34,953 bases of DNA from Phytophthora quininea (taxonomy: Eukaryota; Oomycota; Peronosporomycetes; Peronosporales; Peronosporaceae), in the NCBI GenBank assembly GCA_011947345.1, contig JAAVTG010000251.1:1-34953 (forward strand), given 5' to 3'. Shown here piece after piece: positions 29,012 to 34,953 of the stretch (the first letter of the stretch is position 1; every line of letters starts with the position of its first letter). A model generated the notes under the pieces. The model had not been told where the DNA came from, ran no database searches, and worked only from the letters and a program-made list of their open reading frames with translations. A program made the translations under genes and the position numbers.

Positions 29012-31096
29012 ATGTCGACCCCCAAGGCGCGCAAGTCCATCAAGGTGGGCGGCAACGTGGGCGTGCTCACGGGCCGCCGCAACCGCCAGCAGACCATGCT
29101 GAGCATCCGCAAGGCCAAGAAGGAGGACGCCTACGCCACGCGCCGCAACCTCAAGGCCCACCGCCCGCCGCAGGCCAACGCCAACCGCCAGGAGTTGCTG
29201 CACAACTTGGCCACGCGCTCGCAGGCGCTGCTGCTCGGTACGTCTCCCGACTCCATAGCTATCATTTGGCTAATAAAGCGCTTTATGGGCCAGGCATCCA
29301 GCATAGAGACCCCGCGACGAGGCAGAAGGCCATGCGGGCCTTCGTGCTGCTGCTCTCCAGCGGCGTGCCCCCGCTCTTTGACGAGAGCGACTCCCAGCAC
29401 GAGGGACTCTGGCGTACCATCCTGGCGGCGCTGCCCAGCTTCGTGGCCATCCTGAACGAGGGGCTGGCCGACGCCAACGCCGTGCAGATGCACTCGGACG
29501 CGGCCTTTGCGCTGCGCTTCATATCGTCCATGGACAAGGCCAGCACCGTCATCGCTTCGGGGCAGTCCCTAAGCTCGTGCAGATGTTCCAGTCGGGCATC
29601 TCGGAGCTGCAGATCCAAGCGGCCTGGTGTCTCGGCAACATCGCGTCCGAGTCGGCGGCTTGCTGCGAGGAGATCGTAAAGGCCTGTCCGCCCAACGTCG
29701 TGCTGCCCCACATCCGCATGGCCACACCGGCGCTCCGACGCGCGGCTGTGTGGCTGCTGCGTAGCCTTGTCGAGTTCCCGGAAGTGCTGGATAATAGCGG
29801 AGTGATGACGCCCGACACGAAGCGCGAGATGATGGAGGTGCTGGCCAACATTATTCTGCAGCTGTCCAACGAGAAAGTGAGCAACTTCATGACTTCCAAT
29901 GGCCAAGCAGGCGAAGGGATTAAATTCAAGAAGGCGGCTCCGATTGCTCCGTGGCGCATCTTCGAGGTCAGTTGCTGCAGTTGTTGTGCTCTTCTTCTTT
30001 GCGCACACTTGTATAGGTTTTAGCCTGATGAAGCTTTCTTGTCTATGGTAAATGCAGATTAATACTGGCAAACCAGCACCGAATGACATCGCAGTGGTGC
30101 GCTTTGTGCGGAAGTCGACGAAATGACCGTGGAGGTCATGGACGTGGACATCAACTTCGAGACGGGCGAGAACATGGTGTTTCAGGCGAAGAAGGCGGAT
30201 ATGCGCCCCATGCAAGTGATGGACGATGCCGTCGGCGAAGATGACGACGATGACGAAGAAACCGATCTGCTGGACGAGCAGGTGCTGACGCTTTGCGATA
30301 GCTGCTGGGCTCTCGTCGAGATGACACTGCACGATAGCGATGTCATCGGAGGCATTGTGAACGCGGGGCTGTGCCCGCGGCTTGTTGAGCTGCTGTACAT
30401 CTCGCAGAGTAGCGTCATCCTCGCGCCTGTGTTACGGCTACTGGGCAACATTGTGTCTGCCGAGATCTCGTACTCGCAGGCCGTGATAGATGCCAAGCTG
30501 CTGGAGGTGATCCCGACCGTCATGACCACGACCAGTCGGGCGGTGCGCGAGGAAGCGTGTTGGATGTTGTCGAACATTGCCGGTGGACAGGAGGAGCAGG
30601 TGGTGGCTATGATGAATGCCCCGGAGTCATTGCCGGCATTGTGGAGCAAATGGCGTGGGCTGAGTACGGCGTCAAGCGCGAGGCGACGTGGGCGATGTGC
30701 AACATTATCGTACGAGCCAACCTCAGTTTTGTGAAGGAGGTGGTGCGACTGGGCGTGCTCCAGTCGTTCTGCCCGCTTCTAGACGAGTGGGAAGACCCGA
30801 TGGTAGAGTTGGTCATCTTGGAGGCGGTCGAGAGTCTACTGCAGAAGGACCCGCAGGAAGGACGCATAGCGGTGGAGGAGAGCGGGTGCCTCACCAAGAT
30901 AGAAGAGCTGTGCTACGACCAGAACGACGACGTGAGCAGCATGGCATCGCAGATGATAGACACGTGGTTTGATAACGAAGGCGATGAAGCGGACGCCGCG
31001 CTGGCCCCAGGCGTGGTGGCGACGGAGCAGAGTGGCGAGGCCCTGAACTTCCAGCCGGTGCAAGGCGACGTGCAGTTCAACTTTAACCAGAGTTGA
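29012..31096 (+). CDS. Importin-alpha-like nuclear import receptor, frame-broken
   Basis: Adaptor that would bind nuclear localisation signals and importin beta. Three exons: 29012-29237, 29294-29966 and 30058-31096, with introns of 56 and 91 nt (donors GTACGT and GTCAGT). An Arg/Lys-rich importin-beta-binding-like N-terminus (RRNRQQTMLSIRKAKKED, ATRRNL) is followed by armadillo repeats: LQIQAAWCLGNIASESAACC, LRRAAVWLLRSLVEFPE, LAPVLRLLGNIVSAE, REEACWMLSNIAGG, KREATWAMCNIIVRA. An acidic insert (GEDDDDDEETD) sits mid-protein, and the tail ends FNFNQS. The sequence is more divergent than a typical importin alpha. One-base losses at 29559-29562 (G run), 30112-30113 (A) and 30619-30622 (C run) break a gene expected to be essential, which argues for sequence error. 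Confidence 0.85.
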
Positions 31097-31391
31097 AGGG
31101 CCATCAAGGGTAACACGAAGTAAAGCAGTTTTCGCTTTTTGTCTGATTACCGAGTGTCCAATTTCCAATGTCCTAAGCAACTTGACCCGACGAGGAGGAA
31201 CGATCTCCGAAGAGAAAAGAGGTCGGGGAGGACGCAACAAGAAATTTGAAAGCGTGAAAAGCGAACGCAAAAGGCTCAGCCGAATTTCACTGTTGATGCG
31301 GTAGTCGTTCATCAATTACGCACTTCAGACTAAGCAGTAAGCGAGCACACATAGATTTTATGATAATGCGACTGCTGCTTGAGAGTTTTGA
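31097..31391. other. Intergenic between importin alpha and NLP gene
   Basis: 3' flank of the importin gene and upstream region of the secreted protein. No other gene seen. Confidence 0.4.
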
Positions 31392-31409
31392 TCTCACTCT
31401 CCAATTTCC
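31392..31409 (+). promoter_or_regulatory. Initiator plus flanking element for the NLP gene
   Basis: TCTCACTCTCCAATTTCC closely fits the oomycete initiator (TCAYTYY) with adjacent CAATTTC flanking element. It is 30-47 nt upstream of the ATG at 31439. Confidence 0.7.
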
Positions 31410-31438
31410 CATTAACCTGACCAATTGCGACCGTCACG

Positions 31439-32379
31439 ATGAAACTACGCGCGTTGATCGTTCTCTCTGTCGCTGCCTTCACCTGCACCGAAGCAGCAGC
31501 GATCCCTCATAGCGAGGTGCAGCCATTTCAGCAACCCGAGCCGATCACTGACGCTGAGAAAGCTGTCGTCAAGTTCAAGCCTATGCTGTACATCAGAGAT
31601 GGTTGTCTACCCCGTCGTGAACACCGCCGGTGATACCAGTGGCGGGCTCAAAGGAACGGGAAGACTCGATGGAGAATGTGAAGGCCCCGATTTCAGTTCC
31701 CAAGTGTACAGTCGAACAGCATTGTACAGCGGCAGGTGGGCCATCATGTACGCCTGGTACTTTCCGAAAGAAGTCAGCTCGGTCGTCCTACCGATTTTCA
31801 GGACCGGCGTTCGACACCGCTGGTCCAGCGTGGTCGTTTGGCTGGACGATGTTGCACTCGAGACGCCGGCAGTGCTTGCGGTGGCCACTTCGGGGCCCAA
31901 GGGAAATCCCCCTGGGTACTTCGTAGAGAGCCCAGTCAATCGAGCCTATCTGGACGGCAACACTGTGAAGGTGGAGACCGGCGCGAGCCCTGGCGCGGGG
32001 CGCCACATGCTTGAGCTAACCACCGAGGTCGGCGAAATTTCAAGTTTTAATTCAGTGGGATCAGATGACGAACGAGGCGCGCCAAGCGCTGGAGATGACA
32101 GGCTTTGGAGAGCACACCAGCGTTCCTTTCAACGACGCCTTCTTCGAAAGCAATCGTATGGCTAGGATGGAGACTGGTTTTGGTGGTGGCATCGAGCCCA
32201 TTCATTTCAGTCTTGAAGCGATAAATGGAGTAAAGCCTGCAGTCATTCGCACCTCGGAAGATCAACCACCTCTTTATATTCTAACACGAAGTCGCCGCTG
32301 GCAGCCTCGAGCCTTCCGTCGTTGCTGCTTCCTAGTCCAAGCTCAATTTCTCTTGGCACATGGCCAAACAACGGCATGA
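31439..32379 (+). CDS. NLP-family (NPP1-like) secreted protein, frame-broken, altered core motif
   Basis: The first 20-odd residues form a clear signal peptide ending in an Ala-rich cleavage region. The following frames show the NPP1 fold signature of the necrosis- and ethylene-inducing-like protein family, whose active members damage plant plasma membranes. The conserved heptapeptide of the family is altered here at about 31810: it reads GVRHRWS, so residues that normally help bind metal and lipid are missing. Active cytolysis is therefore doubtful. The frame changes near 31595-31612 and again near 32030-32060, and the last open frame runs past the usual C-terminal end to a stop at 32377-32379. 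It is either a decayed family member or a non-cytolytic one with sequence errors. The strong core promoter upstream suggests it is or was expressed. Confidence 0.75.
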
Positions 32380-33193
32380 TGAGTCTTGCGCTCTGATCGC
32401 GTAGGATACATCGACGACCGCGCGGCATAGTGTGCTTTCAGGCTCGACCGTCAACAAGAAGTCGGAGCTCGCACGACTCGCGCAAGGCGGCTCGGGGCCA
32501 CTTGTTCGCGCTCTGCTCGGTTTCCGCGCGGCATGATGTGTCAACACGTGCAAAGCGCAGCGAGCCTCGACATCGAAGACCGCCTGCAGGCTGCACACAC
32601 AATCGCGGGCTCGTCTTGCAGCCCCGCTTGCAGCGAACTCCTCGCGCGTCATTCCTTGCGTTGCCTGCCATTGGCGTGCGGCACCTCCGGCGGCGGTCTG
32701 CAGCGCCAAGCCTCGGTCCACCGCCGCCGCAGCTCGACCACCACACAAAGCGTTGGTGCTTGGTCGAAGATGCGCCGCCGTGACGAAGTGTTGTGGCACC
32801 TGCCATTAGATCGCGGCTTCATGCAGTCCGCAGCACAGGCAGTATGCTCGGAAGGCGTCTGTTAGCGAACGTACAGGGTCTCGCGCGAATGTTGTACGGC
32901 AGGACATGACACAGCACAGGGAAAGTCGCCATGTGCATAGTGGGACGCCCTCTTTCGTGGATGCCGCGGAAAGCTGCTCCACCCGCGCTGCTGCTGGCAA
33001 TGCTAGCAATGCATTGCTTGCCTCGAGGCGAAATGCTCGCCACCAGGACTGCATACCGCGTTAGCAGCAATAGCTTTGATACCGAGCTTCGATTAACGCT
33101 GCGCCGGCGATTAAAATGCATTGATGAGTGTACGAGTAAACATGTTATCTTGGCGTTTGTATGCCGGCGGTGTCCCCTGCAGTTTATCAGCCG
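32380..33193. other. GC-rich stretch without a recognisable gene
   Basis: Overlapping open frames occur on both strands (for example 32533-32865 plus and 32438-32806 minus), but none shows domain motifs, start context or splice structure. The base composition alone keeps frames open. It contains the distal promoter of the ATPase gene. Confidence 0.4.
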
Positions 33194-33210
33194 TCATTCT
33201 TCAATTTGCC
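33194..33210 (+). promoter_or_regulatory. Initiator plus flanking element for the P-type ATPase
   Basis: TCATTCTTCAATTTGCC is a near-ideal oomycete initiator plus flanking element. The first ATG downstream is at 33280, about 85 nt away, which supports that start. Confidence 0.75.
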
Positions 33211-33279
33211 CGCCCGCGCGCACAGCACAGCCTCCCCGCTCCTCCCAGCCCCGACAGCGCCTCCCCGCCGCCCCCTTGA

Positions 33280-34953
33280 ATGGTCGACCCCCAGACTTGA
33301 ATGGCAGAAGCTCATGTGTGGAATCGAGCGAACTGAGGCGAGCGCCCTCAGCCGAGACCGAGGCGGAGACCTGGCCGTCCGCCGCCACCTGCTACGTGGA
33401 AGCGCGCACTCCTAGGGCCAGCGAAAACAAGCAAGAAATATTCTCCCTAGACCAAGACCAAGACGCCGCCGCCAGCGAGCGCCCCTCGCACCGTGACCGC
33501 TTCCTCAGCGATGCCGAGCGCCTCGTGGCGATGGATCCGCGAAAGACCCGCGAGTCGTTCCAGCAAATGGACCACCGAGAGGACCAGTGGGCCTGGCACG
33601 AGAAACCTGTGGCCGACATCCTACGAGGCTTTGAGGTGGACGCCTCGCTCGGCCTGAGCGCGGACGCAGCCGCTTCGAGACTGGCCAAGAATGGCCCCAA
33701 CAAGCTGGAGGCCGAGAAGAAGGCCCCCATCTACGTCATCTTCCTGCTGCAGTTCACCAACGTCATCATCGGCCTGCTCATGGCGGCTGCCGTGGCTTCC
33801 ATCGCGCTGCAAGAGTTCGTGGAAGGCCTGGCCATTGTGGCCATTGTGACGCTCAACGCAGTCATCGCTACCATCCAGGAGCACAACGCCAGCAACGCCC
33901 TCGAGGCGCTGCAGAAGATGACGTCCCCACAGTGCATCGTGCTGCGCGATGGCGGACGGCAAACCCCGATCCCAAGCGAGCAGCTGGTGACCGGCGACAT
34001 TGTGGTGCTCACGACCGGAGACATTGTGCCTGCCGACATTCGCCTGATCACCAGCTCCGACTTCAAGGTCAACGAGATGATCCTGACCGGAGAGTCCGAA
34101 GATGTGCTGAAGAAGTTTGACGCCGACATGAGCCGCAGCGAGAAATTAACGGCGGACAACATGGTGTTTGCGTCGACCTCCATAGCCACCGGCAACGCCA
34201 CCGGTGTGGTCGTCGAGACGGGCATGTCGACCCGCGTGGGATCCATTGCCATGCTCCTCAAAGGAGGCGTGACCGCCGACGGATCCAAGCGTCCCAACTG
34301 CTGGCGCCGTTTCGTCGACAAGTACTACCCGAAGATGACGCCCTTGCAGCAATCCCTGCACCATCTCGGTGTTGTTATGGGCACGGTGGTGCTCGGCATC
34401 TGTGTGATCGTGTTCGTGGTGGGAATGGTGCGCGACAATGCGGATCCCAAGAACCCTGACCGACCGGTCTGGCTGAATATGGTCATGGTTGCGGTATCGT
34501 TGGCTGTGAGTGCTGTGCCGGAAGGGCTGCCCATGGTTGTCACGATTTGCTTATCCACCGGTACAGCCGACATGGTGAAGAAGCACGTGTTGGTTCGCAA
34601 GCTGGCTGCTGTCGAGTCGCTCGGTGCTAGTTCGGTGATCTGCACAGACAAGACTGGCACGCTGACTGAGGGCAAAATGACTGCTGTCAAGATGTGGAGC
34701 GACTCTACCAGCTATAACATCACTGGGACCGGATTCAATCCAACGGGCGACATCCTCTGCAAAGGTGTCAGCCAGACAAAGACTCTGTCCGTTCCTGTTC
34801 GTACGACTCTGTTGTCTGCGGTACTGTGTAGTAACACGAGTTTGCAGCAGGAGGGGAGCGACACGGGCGCGTCAATCTGGGTGCCTATGGGCAATTCCTC
34901 AGAGGCCCCTCTAGTTGTCGCTGCCGCCAAGGCTGGTATTTGGCGCGAAGAAG
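33280..34953 (+). CDS. P-type (P2) cation-transporting ATPase, 5' part
   Basis: ATP-driven membrane cation pump, probably of the Ca2+ or Na+ (P2A/P2D) group. After a hydrophilic N-terminus come a cation-ATPase N-domain (GLSADAAASRLAKNGPNKLE), membrane helices (YVIFLLQFTNVIIGLLMAAA, VVMGTVVLGICVIVFVVGMV), the actuator motif TGES (MILTGESEDV), the PEGLP ion-site motif (VSAVPEGLPMVVTI), and the phosphorylation motif DKTGTLTEGKM with the catalytic Asp. The gene runs off the window within the nucleotide-binding domain. From the first ATG after the core promoter (33280), a run of five C at 33288-33292 leads to a stop; one more C would join it to the long open frame. If that run is correct, the start would be the in-frame ATG at 33531. 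No intron is seen. Confidence 0.92.

Noticed and set aside
32380..33160. Several 100-150-codon open frames on both strands.
   Set aside because: High GC keeps many frames open; they overlap each other and show no domain, splice or start evidence.

Overview
This is gene-dense nuclear DNA from a plant-associated oomycete, most likely Phytophthora or a close relative. The evidence is the short introns (about 50-90 nt, GT..AG), very short intergenic gaps, an intraflagellar transport protein (flagellated zoospores), secreted GH32 invertases, an NLP-family secreted protein, and several starts preceded by an initiator plus flanking element resembling the oomycete core promoter.

Layout. 1-2246: two OTU-domain deubiquitinase-like genes in tandem on the minus strand. 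2378-5265: an Fcf2-type rRNA-processing protein and IFT46 on the plus strand. 5391-7422, minus: a U-box protein, a NYN/zinc-finger protein and a small LYR protein. 7511-11602: a long two-module PhoD-like protein whose metal-site motifs look degenerate. 11623-13683, minus: a GPI-type leishmanolysin (GP63). 13907-26143: an accessory block with three GH32 invertases (A minus, B plus, C minus), an orphan GH32 3' fragment, two identical PX-domain genes in opposite orientation, and pieces of a hAT-like transposon. 26799-34953: an LRR protein (minus), an importin-alpha-like protein, an NLP-family gene and the 5' part of a P-type cation ATPase (all plus).

The accessory block is the most interesting part. 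A 1128-bp inverted repeat (14704-15831 and 18217-19344), each arm carrying a PX gene, encloses GH32-A. A second, 258-bp inverted repeat is nested with it. The whole arm-loop-arm unit lies between an N-terminal BED-finger fragment and central/C-terminal fragments of a hAT-like transposase in the same orientation. GH32-B looks like a mosaic of a C-like 5' end and an A-identical remainder.

Major caveat. About twenty apparent one-base deletions, mostly in runs of identical bases, break otherwise conserved reading frames, including the housekeeping importin. Sequence error is the simplest explanation for most of them, so broken genes are described here as frame-broken CDS and not as proven pseudogenes. 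All functional names come from motif recognition by eye.
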